NCBI GenBank assembly: GCA_035456105.1
Contig: DATIDV010000022.1
Span: forward strand, 244,303-308,302
Length of the DNA stretch: 64,000 bases
DNA from: Viridibacterium sp035456105
Lineage (GTDB): Bacteria; Pseudomonadota; Gammaproteobacteria; Burkholderiales; Rhodocyclaceae
Reading direction: 5' to 3'
Shown: positions 14,594 through 23,369 of the stretch, in pieces
How the letters are laid out: every line of letters starts with the position of its first letter
How positions within the stretch are numbered: position 1 is the stretch's first letter
Translations under genes and position numbers: made by a program
The notes under the pieces: generated by a model
Seen by the model: only the letters and a program-made list of their open reading frames with translations
What the model was told of the DNA's origin: nothing
Database searches by the model: none

Positions 14594-17380
14594 TCAACCG
14601 CTATTGCGCAGACCACCGGCGATGCCGTTGATCGACAGCAGCACACCACGGCGCACGCGATCATCGTCGGCCGAGTAGGGCTGTGATGCATTTGCGCCCA
14701 CTTCGCGGAAGCGATGCAGCAGTTCGACCTGCACGTGATTAAGCGGGTCGAGATAGGGGAAACGGTTCTTGATCGAACGTTTGAGCAATGGGTTGCCATC
14801 AAGCAGTTCGGCATTGCCGGTGATGGACAGCAGCGACTCCACCGTCTTTTCCCACTCGCCCTTGATGCGCGGGAAGATCTTGTTGCGCAGGGCTTCGTCC
14901 TTGACCAGTGCCGCGTAGCGCGATGCGATTGCCATATCGCTCTTGGCCAGCACCATGTCCATGTTGGACAACTGGGTGGCGAAGAACGACCACTCCTTGT
15001 GCATGGACTGCAGCAATTCGAGACCTTTCGGACCGTGCTTATCGATGTACGCAGCCACGGCCGAACCGAAACCGTACCAGCCCGGCAGCATGACGCGACT
15101 CTGCGCCCACGAGAACACCCACGGGATCGCGCGCAGGTCTTCGATGGCTGTGCTCTTCTTGCGCGAAGCCGGGCGCGAGCCGATGTTGAGGTTGGCGATC
15201 TCGGAGATGACAGTGGACTCCCAGAAGTACTGCTCGAAGCCATCCGTCTCATAGACGAGATTGCGGAAGGCCTTGAAGGCGTGGTCCGACAGCTCGTCCA
15301 TGGCCTGCAGGTACTCGGGGCGCGGAGCTGCTTCCGGGTGAGCGAGCAGGGTCGCTTCCATCGTCGCGGCAACCAGCACTTCGAGATTGCGACGGCCGAC
15401 TTCCGGGTTCGAGTATTTTGAGGCGATGACTTCGCCTTGCTCGGTCAGGCGGATCTGCGCCTGCACCGCACCGCCCGGTTGCGCCAGGATGGCCTGATAG
15501 CTCGGACCACCACCGCGACCGACCGAACCGCCGCGGCCATGGAACAGGCGCATGCGGACGCCGTGCTTCTTGAAGACCTTGACCAGTTCGATCTCGGCCT
15601 TGTACAGCTCCCAGCCGGAGGTGAGGAAGCCGCCGTCCTTGTTGCTGTCGGAGTAGCCGAGCATGCACTCCTGTGTGAGCTTGCGGGAGAGCAGCAGCTC
15701 CTTGTACATCGGGATCGACATCAGACGATCCATGATGCCGGCGGCATTCTGCAGATCCTCGATGGTCTCGAACAGCGGCACGATGTTGATCGCCAGTGAC
15801 TTCTCGTGTGGGCTCAGCAGGCCGACTTCCTTCAGCAGCACGGCGAGTTCCAGCATGTCGGAGACACCATCGGTCTTGGAGATGATGGCTTGCGGGATAC
15901 TGGCTGCGCCGAGGCGTTTGTGTCCGTCGGCGACGGCGCGGAAGATCGCCATCTCGCCTTCGGTTTCGTCCGAGTAAGTGAGTGCGGGTGAGCTGAGGAC
16001 GCGTGGCGTGGCGAGCTCTTCGAGCAGGATCGCGATGCGGCCTTCTTCGTCGAGGGCGAGGTAATCGGTGCCCGGGCGCGCGACCGACAGCAGTTCGGCG
16101 ACGGTGCGTTCATGCACGTCGGAGTTCTGGCGCACGTCCATTGCGGCGAGGTGGAAACCGAAGACGCGCACGGCACGACGTAGCAGGCGCAAGCGCCCTT
16201 CTGCGAGATAGCCCGTGCCATTTTCGACCAGTGAGCGGCGGGCAACGTCGAGGTCGGCCAGCAGGTCGGCTGCACTGTCGTAGGGTTCAGCGGGGAACTC
16301 CGGCGGACGACCCATCGGGACGCCAAGCAGACGCGTGGCTGTGGCATGCACGCGCGCATAGACGCCGCGCAGGGCGCGACGGTACAGCTCGTCGTCGCCA
16401 TGCGCGCTGTGTGCAGGATAGGCGTCGGCCAGTGTCTTGAGCTCGTCCGACATGGTCACCAGCGCAGACGACAGGGACATCGCCGCAGACAGGCCGTACA
16501 GCTCGTCGAGATAGAAGCCGAATACGACTTGCGACTGCATGTTCTGCGTCTTGCGCAGCACGTCGGCGGTCACGAAGGGGTTGCCGTCGCGGTCGCCACC
16601 GATCCAGCTGCCCATGCGCAGGATCTCGGGTAACTCGGTGTTTTTCCAGCTGTCGTCGTGGCGCCCCAGAATGTCTTCGAGGCGCGCGTAGAGCCGCGGC
16701 ACTTCGCGCAGGAAGGTGTAGTTGTAGAAGGACAGGCCGTTGGCCACTTCGTCCATGACCGACAGCTTGCTCGGGCGCAGCATGCGCGTTTCCCACAGCA
16801 CGAGAATGGCGCGACGGATCTGGTCTTCGCTTTCGGCCAACTCGTCAGGCGTCATCTGGATACGGTCGCGATTGTCGAGCAATTCGGCAATGCGCAGCTG
16901 GCAGGTCAGAATGCTCTTGCGCTGCACCTCGGTCGGGTGCGCGGTGAGTACGGGACTGATCAGGGCGTTCTCGAAGAAGTCGCGCACCTTGTCGCGCGAA
17001 ACCTTGTTCTCGTCGGCCAGATCCAGCGCGTGCGCCACGCTGCCTTCGCGCGGCAGCGAGCCGGCACGAAGATGCAGGCGGGAGCGGCGGATGTGATGCT
17101 GATCTTCCGCGATATTGGACAGGTGCGAGAAGTAGCTGAAGGCACGTACGACGTGAATCGTGTCTTCGCGCGACAGCGCATCGAGCAAGGCTTCGAGCTC
17201 GTTGCGGGCGGCGAAATCTTCATCGCGATGGAAACGGATCGAGGTCTGGCGGATCTTCTCGATCAGGGCGAAGACCGCGTCGCCCTCCTGTGAGCGTACC
17301 GTGTCACCGAGGACGCGGCCCAGGAGGCGCGTGTCCTCGCGCAGGGGAGAGTCTTTGTCTTGCTCGTTCAGAGTATTCAT
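14594..17380 (-). CDS. ppc: Phosphoenolpyruvate carboxylase
   Basis: Anaplerotic enzyme fixing bicarbonate onto PEP to give oxaloacetate; cytoplasmic tetramer, 928 residues, normal for bacterial PEPC. Diagnostic motifs are LTAHPTEVQRKS with the catalytic His, GSWIGGDRDGNPFV, the loop FHGRGGSVGRGGGP that closes over the substrate, and the near C-terminal GIAGGLRNSG. ATG at 17380 (MNTLNEQDKD) was chosen; the open frame continues 74 residues upstream, but that extension is Arg/Ser-rich with no family similarity. It is divergent from hemC across 317 bases and ends at a clear terminator. Confidence 0.97.
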   Translation of the reverse strand: MNTLNEQDKDSPLREDTRLLGRVLGDTVRSQEGDAVFALIEKIRQTSIRFHRDEDFAARNELEALLDALSREDTIHVVRAFSYFSHLSNIAEDQHHIRRSRLHLRAGSLPREGSVAHALDLADENKVSRDKVRDFFENALISPVLTAHPTEVQRKSILTCQLRIAELLDNRDRIQMTPDELAESEDQIRRAILVLWETRMLRPSKLSVMDEVANGLSFYNYTFLREVPRLYARLEDILGRHDDSWKNTELPEILRMGSWIGGDRDGNPFVTADVLRKTQNMQSQVVFGFYLDELYGLSAAMSLSSALVTMSDELKTLADAYPAHSAHGDDELYRRALRGVYARVHATATRLLGVPMGRPPEFPAEPYDSAADLLADLDVARRSLVENGTGYLAEGRLRLLRRAVRVFGFHLAAMDVRQNSDVHERTVAELLSVARPGTDYLALDEEGRIAILLEELATPRVLSSPALTYSDETEGEMAIFRAVADGHKRLGAASIPQAIISKTDGVSDMLELAVLLKEVGLLSPHEKSLAINIVPLFETIEDLQNAAGIMDRLMSIPMYKELLLSRKLTQECMLGYSDSNKDGGFLTSGWELYKAEIELVKVFKKHGVRMRLFHGRGGSVGRGGGPSYQAILAQPGGAVQAQIRLTEQGEVIASKYSNPEVGRRNLEVLVAATMEATLLAHPEAAPRPEYLQAMDELSDHAFKAFRNLVYETDGFEQYFWESTVISEIANLNIGSRPASRKKSTAIEDLRAIPWVFSWAQSRVMLPGWYGFGSAVAAYIDKHGPKGLELLQSMHKEWSFFATQLSNMDMVLAKSDMAIASRYAALVKDEALRNKIFPRIKGEWEKTVESLLSITGNAELLDGNPLLKRSIKNRFPYLDPLNHVQVELLHRFREVGANASQPYSADDDRVRRGVLLSINGIAGGLRNSG

Positions 17381-17697
17381 GTTCCGCTTGCCGGTCCGTA
17401 TTGCGAAAGCCTTACGCGTCTGCCGATTGATCTGTTGGTGGCGCGCAAGGAAAAACCTCAAGTTTATCAGTGGGGAGCTCACTTCTGGTGCGTGATCTGC
17501 AGGCATCCCGGGCTGTGAATGCGCCGATGGCACCAAAAAGTTGCGTCGACGCTGCGTGATAAGATTCGAACCTGAACGAACGCAACAACTGTGCCGCTTC
17601 ATGGGCTACTTGTTGCGCATCTTGCGCCCTGGCTGCGGCGCAGTTTTCCGCGCTTTTCAATGCGCCCCTTCCGTTTTTCGCTTCAAGAGTGAGTGCC
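17381..17697. other. Divergent promoter region between ppc and hemC
   Basis: No gene seen. The region should hold both promoters. TAAGAT at 17560-17565 is a plausible -10 for hemC, but no good -35 is at 16-18 bases. No riboswitch or strong inverted repeat was recognised. Confidence 0.45.
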
Positions 17698-18636
17698 ATG
17701 TCCGTCTCCCCACCGCAGCGTCTCGTCATCGCCACCCGTGAAAGCCGCCTCGCACTATGGCAGGCTGAACATGTGAAGGCATGTCTCGAAGCGGCCTGGC
17801 CTGGCTGTGAGGTGTCCCTGCTGGGCATGACCACGCGCGGCGACCAGATCCTCGATCGCACCCTGTCCAAAGTGGGCGGCAAGGGCCTGTTTGTGAAAGA
17901 GCTGGAAGAGGCGCTGGCCGACGGGCGTGCCGATCTCGCCGTACATTCCATGAAGGACGTGCCGGCCGAGATGCCGGAAGGCTTTGCCCTCATCGCGACG
18001 CTTGAACGTGAGCGCCCGCTCGATGCCTTCGTGTCGAATCGCTATGCCAGTCTGGATGATATGCCGCCGGGTACGGTGGTCGGCACCTCCAGCTTGCGCC
18101 GCGAATCGCAACTGCACGCGTCTTACCCCTATCTCGGCGTGGAGCCTTTGCGCGGCAATCTGGATACGCGTCTGCGCAAACTCGACGAGGGAAAGTATGA
18201 CGCGATCATTCTGGCTGCCGCGGGCCTGCAACGTCTCGGTCTCGGCGACCGCATCCGCGCGGTACTGCCGGCGGAGGTGTGTCTGCCGGCAGCCGGCCAG
18301 GGCGCGCTCGGCATCGAGGCGCGCGCCAATCGCCATGACGTGGCGGCCTGGCTGGCACCGCTCGTGGATGAAAACTCGGCGGCCTGCGTGCGTGCCGAAC
18401 GCGCATTGACGCGCCGTCTTGGTGGCAGTTGCGAAGTGCCAATCGGTGCGTATTGCGAGCTGGTCGATGGGGAGCTGTGGCTGCGCGCCATGGTGGCCTC
18501 GCCGGACGGCCAGCAGATCGTGCGCAGTGAAGGCCGGGCTGCGCCGGGCGAAGCGCAGGCTCTCGGCGAGCGCCTGGCGGATGCGCTGATGGCTGACGGC
18601 GCCGACCAGATTCTTGCAAGCCTGGCACATGGCTGA
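17698..18636 (+). CDS. hemC: Porphobilinogen deaminase (hydroxymethylbilane synthase)
   Basis: Joins four porphobilinogen molecules into hydroxymethylbilane for heme and siroheme; cytoplasmic monomer of 312 residues. Signatures include ATRESRLALWQA at the start, KGLFVKELE, the Asp in AVHSMKDVP, GTSSLRRESQL and the cofactor-attachment cysteine in LGGSCEVP. ATG at 17698 is used; a GTG at 17689 is an alternative. Its end overlaps the hemD start by eight bases, so the pair is translationally coupled, and hemX and hemY follow on the same strand. Confidence 0.97.
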   Translation: MSVSPPQRLVIATRESRLALWQAEHVKACLEAAWPGCEVSLLGMTTRGDQILDRTLSKVGGKGLFVKELEEALADGRADLAVHSMKDVPAEMPEGFALIATLERERPLDAFVSNRYASLDDMPPGTVVGTSSLRRESQLHASYPYLGVEPLRGNLDTRLRKLDEGKYDAIILAAAGLQRLGLGDRIRAVLPAEVCLPAAGQGALGIEARANRHDVAAWLAPLVDENSAACVRAERALTRRLGGSCEVPIGAYCELVDGELWLRAMVASPDGQQIVRSEGRAAPGEAQALGERLADALMADGADQILASLAHG

Positions 18637-19420
18637 CTCTGCGCCGCTCGCAGGGCGTTGCATCGTTGTGACGCGGCCTGCACAGCAGGCCGGGGCCCTG
18701 CTCGAAGCGCTGGGTGCCGCAGGAGCGGCGCCTCTTTTCTTTCCCGTTATCGAAATTGCACCATTGATCGATGTGTCGCCGCTGCATGCCCTGACCGAAG
18801 CTCTGGACGAATACGATTTTGCGTTCTTCGTGAGTGCCAACGCCGTCGAGCAGGCCTTGGCCGTCATTCCACGTGAGCGCTGGCCGGCGACGCTGCGCAT
18901 CGTCACCGTTGGCCCCGGCAGCGCACGTACCCTGCATGCCCATGGTTTTGACGAAGTCATGCTGCCGGCGACGCAGTTCGACAGCGAAGGCGTGCTCGCC
19001 TTGTCTGCGATGCAGACTGAGTTCGTCGCGGGTAAGCGCGTGCTGATCCTGCGTGGTGATGGCGGGCGCGAATTGCTGGCCTGCACTCTGGCCGAGCGTG
19101 GCGCCCGCGTCGATGTGCTGAGCTGCTATCGACGGCAGCGCGCTGATAGCGATGCATCGGCCCTGTTGGCCCGCTTTGCGGCGGGCGGGCTTGATGCCAT
19201 CAGCTTCACCAGCAGCGAAGGCGCACGCAATTTTGTGGATATTGTCGAGCAGTCACAAGGTGGTGCCGGCAAGGCCCGATCCATGTTCGCGGCGCTTCCC
19301 TGTTTTGTGCCACATTCGCGTATTGCGACTTGCCTGCAAGGCCTCGGCGCACAAAACATCGTGTTGACCCCGGCGGGTGATGCATCTTTGATTGAGTCAC
19401 TGGGACACTACTTCAGTTAG
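18629..19420 (+). CDS. hemD: Uroporphyrinogen-III synthase
   Basis: Cyclises hydroxymethylbilane to uroporphyrinogen III with inversion of ring D. The 263-residue product has the divergent two-lobed HemD pattern: VVTRPAQQAGALLEALGAAGA near the start, FVSANAVEQAL, VGPGSARTLHAHGF, then FTSSEGARNFVDIV in the second lobe. Sequence conservation in this family is low, so the call leans also on position directly after hemC with an 8-base overlap. ATG at 18629 is the only start consistent with that overlap and with family N-termini. Nineteen bases separate it from hemX. Confidence 0.93.
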   Translation: MADSAPLAGRCIVVTRPAQQAGALLEALGAAGAAPLFFPVIEIAPLIDVSPLHALTEALDEYDFAFFVSANAVEQALAVIPRERWPATLRIVTVGPGSARTLHAHGFDEVMLPATQFDSEGVLALSAMQTEFVAGKRVLILRGDGGRELLACTLAERGARVDVLSCYRRQRADSDASALLARFAAGGLDAISFTSSEGARNFVDIVEQSQGGAGKARSMFAALPCFVPHSRIATCLQGLGAQNIVLTPAGDASLIESLGHYFS

Positions 19421-19439
19421 CTATGGGTAAAATCCGTCC

Positions 19440-20600
19440 ATGACAGAACCTGCACAAGAAGTATCGGGACCTACAGTATCGGCACCGGCGGTGGTCGCTG
19501 TGGAGCGGCGTGCGCCGCGCTGGCGTATGCCACTGGCCATTGCCGTGGTGATTGCCGTGGCCTTCCTCGGTTGGCAATTGCTAGATACGCGCAATGAATT
19601 ACGTTCGCTGCAAACCGACGTCGCACGGCGCCTCGGTGAGGGCGGAGCGGTCAGCAATGAAACCCGTTTGATCGCGCGTAGCGCGCAGGACAATGCGCAG
19701 TCCCTGCAAGGACGGGTAGCCTCGCTGGAGACGCGCATCGTTGATGCAGAGGGGCAGCAGTCCGCCCTCGAAAACCTCTATCAGGAGTTTTCGCGCACAC
19801 GTGACGAGCGCGGCTTGCAGGAGGTCGAGCAGGCCATCTCGATCGCTGCTCAGCAATTGCAACTGGCGGGCAACGTACCTGCTGCGCTGGCAGCCCTGCA
19901 GGCTGCCGATGCGCGCCTGGCCAGTATGGAGCAGGCGCGTCTCCTGCCATTGCGTCGCCTACTGACGCGCGACATCGATCGACTCAAGGCTTTGCCGCTG
20001 GCTGATGTCAGCGGCATTTCCTTGCAGCTGGATACGATCCTTGGACGCATCGATACCTTGCCGCTGGCCTTCGAACGCAGTCCGGCACTTGAGGTCTCAC
20101 CCGCCTCAGCGCCAGTGGCCACGAAGCCCGCCACCGCGAAAGCGCCAGGCAAGGGCGCCGCGCCGCGCAAAGCTGTGGCTCAGCCTCCTGCCTCTGCCCC
20201 CGTTGCGGCGCCAGTGGCTGACGAATCCAGCCCGGGCCATACACTGGGCGCGCTGGTCAGTGACTTCATGAATGGCTTCCGTGAACTGGTGCGCGTCGAG
20301 CGGCTGGACAGGCCGGACCCGGTGCTGCTGGCGCCGACACAGGTCAACTATCTGCGTGAGAACATCCGTCTGCGTCTGCTCTCGGCGCGCCTGGCGCTGC
20401 TGCAGCGTGATGGCCGTGTGTTTGCCGAAGACACGCAGCAGGCGCGCCAGTGGCTGGAGCGCTACTTTGATACCAAGGACAGCAATGTCGCCAGCCTGGT
20501 CGAGGAACTGCGCCAGATGGAGTCTGCGCGCCTTGTCGTTGAACTGCCGCAACTGACCGAGACCGAGACAGCCCTGCGCCGTCTGCGTCTGGCACGCTAG
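19440..20600 (+). CDS. hemX: HemX-like membrane protein (uroporphyrinogen-III C-methyltransferase-like)
   Basis: 386-residue inner-membrane protein with one transmembrane helix (about 30-50), then a long periplasmic coiled-coil region (about 52-180), an Ala/Pro/Lys-rich linker (about 220-255) and a C-terminal helical domain. This is the HemX family found between hemD and hemY in proteobacteria. Despite older methyltransferase naming, no SAM-binding motif is visible, so an enzymatic role is not supported; scaffolding of heme-synthesis enzymes at the membrane is a common suggestion. The ATG at 19440 lies 19 bases after hemD; hemY begins nine bases after its stop. Confidence 0.88.
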   Translation: MTEPAQEVSGPTVSAPAVVAVERRAPRWRMPLAIAVVIAVAFLGWQLLDTRNELRSLQTDVARRLGEGGAVSNETRLIARSAQDNAQSLQGRVASLETRIVDAEGQQSALENLYQEFSRTRDERGLQEVEQAISIAAQQLQLAGNVPAALAALQAADARLASMEQARLLPLRRLLTRDIDRLKALPLADVSGISLQLDTILGRIDTLPLAFERSPALEVSPASAPVATKPATAKAPGKGAAPRKAVAQPPASAPVAAPVADESSPGHTLGALVSDFMNGFRELVRVERLDRPDPVLLAPTQVNYLRENIRLRLLSARLALLQRDGRVFAEDTQQARQWLERYFDTKDSNVASLVEELRQMESARLVVELPQLTETETALRRLRLAR

Positions 20601-20608
20601 GAGCGACG

Positions 20609-21784
20609 ATGCTACGCGCCCTGGTCTGGCTTCTTGCCCTCTTCGCTGCTGCGGTGGCGCTCGTACTGGCCTCGCATTACAACGCGGCTTATGCCTTGTT
20701 TGTGTGGCCGCCGTGGCGCGTGCAGATTTCCATCAATCTGCTCATTGTGCTGTTGCTGGTGGCTTTCTTTCTTTTGTATGCCGTGTCGCGGGTAGTGTCG
20801 GAGACCCTCCGCCTGCCGATCGAGGTGCAAGCCTGGCGCGCGCAACGCAAGCGTGACAATGCCATACGCATGCTTAACGAGGCAGAACGTTTCTTCATGG
20901 AGGGGCGTTTTGGTCAGGCACTGAAGCATGCCGAGATGGCTGTCGAAGTGGGCGCACCGCAAGGTCTGGGGGCCTTGCTGGCGGCGCGTTCGGCGCAGGC
21001 CCTGCGGGAACACGACCGGCGCGATCGCTGGCTGGAAGTAGCACGTTCGCATGACAAGGATATCCGCATGGCGCGTCTCATGCTTGAAGCGGAGTTCGCG
21101 GTGGCTGATCGCCGCTTCGACGACGCTGCGATTCGGCTTGATGAGCTGCGTCTCGCGGGGCATCGACATATCGCTGTGCAGCGCCTGGCTCTGCAAACCG
21201 AGCAGGCACGCGGTCGCTGGGATGAAGTGGCGCGTATTGCGAGGCAGTTGCGCAAGGTGCGTGCCTTGTCGACCGAGCAAGCTGCTCCGCTGGTGCGCCG
21301 CGCGCTGATCGAGCAGATGCGCGAAGCCGAGGGGGAACTTGAACCCCTGCAACGCGTATGGAACGGCATCACCGTCGAGGAGCGTCGCGATGTCGGTTTA
21401 CTGCTGCGCGCAGTGCCCTACCTGGTGGCTTCCGGCGATCTGGTGCTGGGCGTTACGGCTATCGAAGAGGCGCTTGAGCGCGAGTGGGAGCCTGAGTTGG
21501 CGGTGCTTTACGGCCGCTGCCATACGCTCAATCTGCATCGCCAGCTGGTCACGGCCGAGGGCTGGCTGCGCCAGCATCCGGAGGATGCCGGGCTGTTGTT
21601 GACCTTGGCACGGCTGTGCCTGCGTGCGCAGCTGTGGGGCAAGGCGCAGAGCTATCTCGAAGCATCGTTGTCGTTGGCGCCTTCGCGTACCGCGCATCTG
21701 GAGCTGGCCAAGCTCGCCGATTCGCTCGGGCGCGAAGAAGATGCCCAGCGTCACTATCGTGCGGCGGCGGAATTGGGTGCGTGA
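20609..21784 (+). CDS. hemY: HemY-family tetratricopeptide-repeat membrane protein
   Basis: 391-residue protein with two N-terminal transmembrane helices (about 3-24 and 41-63) followed by a HemY_N region and TPR-like helical repeats, for example ERFFMEGRFGQALKHAEMAVE and TAIEEALEREWEPELA. It has no protoporphyrinogen oxidase motifs and is not the Gram-positive HemY. Proteobacterial HemY accompanies hemCDX and is thought to help heme synthesis, but its exact action is unsettled. A GGAG ribosome-binding site precedes the ATG. It closes the four-gene hem operon; a small hairpin at 21791-21805 without a T tract follows. Confidence 0.9.
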   Translation: MLRALVWLLALFAAAVALVLASHYNAAYALFVWPPWRVQISINLLIVLLLVAFFLLYAVSRVVSETLRLPIEVQAWRAQRKRDNAIRMLNEAERFFMEGRFGQALKHAEMAVEVGAPQGLGALLAARSAQALREHDRRDRWLEVARSHDKDIRMARLMLEAEFAVADRRFDDAAIRLDELRLAGHRHIAVQRLALQTEQARGRWDEVARIARQLRKVRALSTEQAAPLVRRALIEQMREAEGELEPLQRVWNGITVEERRDVGLLLRAVPYLVASGDLVLGVTAIEEALEREWEPELAVLYGRCHTLNLHRQLVTAEGWLRQHPEDAGLLLTLARLCLRAQLWGKAQSYLEASLSLAPSRTAHLELAKLADSLGREEDAQRHYRAAAELGA

Positions 21785-21942
21785 GTCATGGGCGCGTGAA
21801 GCGCCAAGCCGCGCTGGAATGCTTGTCTTGCGCGGCAGTTAGTTGATACCAGAGTGGCCGATAAACCATTCATGGGGATGTGCTTGAGGGCGCCGTGTCG
21901 GCGAACGCTCCTGTCATCACCCGCCAGGAATCCGATTTCGAC

Positions 21943-22557
21943 ATGAAGCGCAGGGTCTTGCTGTTCGCGAGTTTGCTTGCTGGGTGCGCGGCACGTCCGC
22001 AGGCTCCCGTCCCTGCGACGCCACTCGACTATCTGGCGCCGAACACCGGGCCACGGGCGACCTTGCAGATCCGCTCCAGCCAGGTTGCCGGCGTCGGGAT
22101 GTTCTCCTCATTCGAGGATCAGCGCGCCTGCAAGGGCACGCGCATGATCACCAATACCAAGGCCGCGCAGAATCAGCTCAAGGCCAGTACGGCACTGCGG
22201 GCCGATGAGCCGGCTTCGTTATGGTTTGCCTATGTCGCGCCGGGCAATCGCGTGTGCAATGTGGCGATGACCTTCAAGCCGCTCAAGGACAGGAATTATC
22301 TGGTCTATGCCAATGTGACCGAACTCGCCTGCGCGCTGTTGATCCAGGATATTTCCGATCCGTCGAATCCGAAGCTCGAGCCCACGCGCTTTGCGCGGAC
22401 CTATGTGGCGACGAGCAACCATGACGGCACGCATTGCGCGGCGACTGATGTGGACACGCAACTTGCCAAACCGCGCAAACCCAATCTGAGCGGGCTCAAG
22501 ATGGACGACCTCAAGGCGCTTCTACCGGCCGCTCCTGTGGAAGATGCCGGGAAATAA
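21943..22557 (+). CDS. Putative lipoprotein, function unknown
   Basis: 204-residue predicted lipoprotein. The start MKRRVLLFASLLAGC gives a short signal peptide and a lipobox ending at Cys15, so it should be lipid-anchored in the envelope. The mature part has four further cysteines suited to disulfides (ACKG, RVCNV, ELACAL, THCAA) and a beta-rich feel. No catalytic motif was recognised. The frame extends upstream to 21880, but the lipobox fixes the start at 21943. The next gene, a trypsin-like protease, begins right at its stop, suggesting the two are co-expressed and act together at the periplasmic face. Confidence 0.7.
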   Translation: MKRRVLLFASLLAGCAARPQAPVPATPLDYLAPNTGPRATLQIRSSQVAGVGMFSSFEDQRACKGTRMITNTKAAQNQLKASTALRADEPASLWFAYVAPGNRVCNVAMTFKPLKDRNYLVYANVTELACALLIQDISDPSNPKLEPTRFARTYVATSNHDGTHCAATDVDTQLAKPRKPNLSGLKMDDLKALLPAAPVEDAGK

Positions 22558-22558
22558 C

Positions 22559-23242
22559 GTGCGCAAATTCCTGTCTTTCCTGAGCCTTGCACTGCTGTGC
22601 TGTGGCGAGGCCAAGGCGCTTGAGCCGGATCAGGTGTTCAAGCTCATTTCGCCCAGCGTCTGGCTGGTGCGCACCTTTGATGCCGACGGTTTGCCGCTGA
22701 GTTCCGGCTCTGCTGTGGTCATCCACCCGTACAAGCTTATTACCAATTGTCATGTGCTAGGCAGGGCTCGCTCGTTCTCTCTCGTAAAGGACAGGGTCAG
22801 CTACAAAGGGGCGCTGGAAGAAGTCGATATCGAGCGTGACTTCTGCCTGATCTCGGTGGCCGATGAACGCTTCGATGCGCCGGCCGTGAAGCTGGCCGAC
22901 AGCGATCATCTGTCCGTCGGACAACGCGTCGTGACCTTGGGTAATCCGCGCGCGCTGGAGATGACCCTGTCGGACGGCTTGATTTCCCGGCTGCAGAAAA
23001 ACGACGAGGAGCAGCTCGAAGCGATTCAGACCTCGGCGCCGTTTTCGCCGGGGTCGAGTGGTGGCGGGTTGTTCGATATGGAGGGCAGGCTGATCGGAAT
23101 CACCCAGCGCATCAATGTGTCGGCTGGTTCGCAGAACCTGAATTTTGCGCTGCCGATCAATTGGCTGCGCGACTTGCCGGCGCGCAGCAAGGCGCAACTC
23201 GATGAGTACTACGCAGCTGCCAAAGGCGCTGCTGCAAAGTAA
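22559..23242 (+). CDS. Secreted trypsin-like serine protease without PDZ domain
   Basis: 227-residue periplasmic protease of the chymotrypsin/DegP fold. After a signal peptide (MRKFLSFLSLALLCCGEAKA) the triad is visible: His65 in ITNCHVL, Asp94 in RDFCLIS and Ser167 in PGSSGGGLFD. The PDZ domains of DegP/HtrA are absent, so it resembles stand-alone trypsin-2-type peptidases. A GTG at 22559 with GGGA five to seven bases upstream is preferred; an ATG at 22544 that overlaps the lipoprotein gene is an alternative. It forms a two-gene unit with the upstream lipoprotein; a hairpin at 23327-23352 separates it from the DUF898 gene. Confidence 0.85.
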   Translation: MRKFLSFLSLALLCCGEAKALEPDQVFKLISPSVWLVRTFDADGLPLSSGSAVVIHPYKLITNCHVLGRARSFSLVKDRVSYKGALEEVDIERDFCLISVADERFDAPAVKLADSDHLSVGQRVVTLGNPRALEMTLSDGLISRLQKNDEEQLEAIQTSAPFSPGSSGGGLFDMEGRLIGITQRINVSAGSQNLNFALPINWLRDLPARSKAQLDEYYAAAKGAAAK

Positions 23243-23326
23243 ATCTGGCCATTCGTGGTGTACGTCAGGTTAGTGTGGCGATTCGGGCTGCCCTGTTAGG
23301 CAGAGCAATGTGTGACACGTGCATAA

Positions 23327-23352
23327 TGTCAAGGCGGTAAAACCGCCTGACA
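23327..23352 (+). other. Intergenic hairpin
   Basis: AGGCGGT and ACCGCCT pair around AAA, flanked by TGTC/GACA with one bulged A. There is no T tract, so it may be a weak terminator after the protease gene or a leader structure of the DUF898 gene that starts 18 bases on. Confidence 0.4.
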
Positions 23353-23369
23353 ATAATCACGGGGATAGC

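Noticed and set aside
14452..15372. Upstream half of a 643-codon minus-strand open frame reaching into ppc
   Set aside because: Only the part from 14451 downwards matches the CorA/ZntB family. The rest is an out-of-frame reading of ppc on the same strand, rich in Arg, Ser and Cys.
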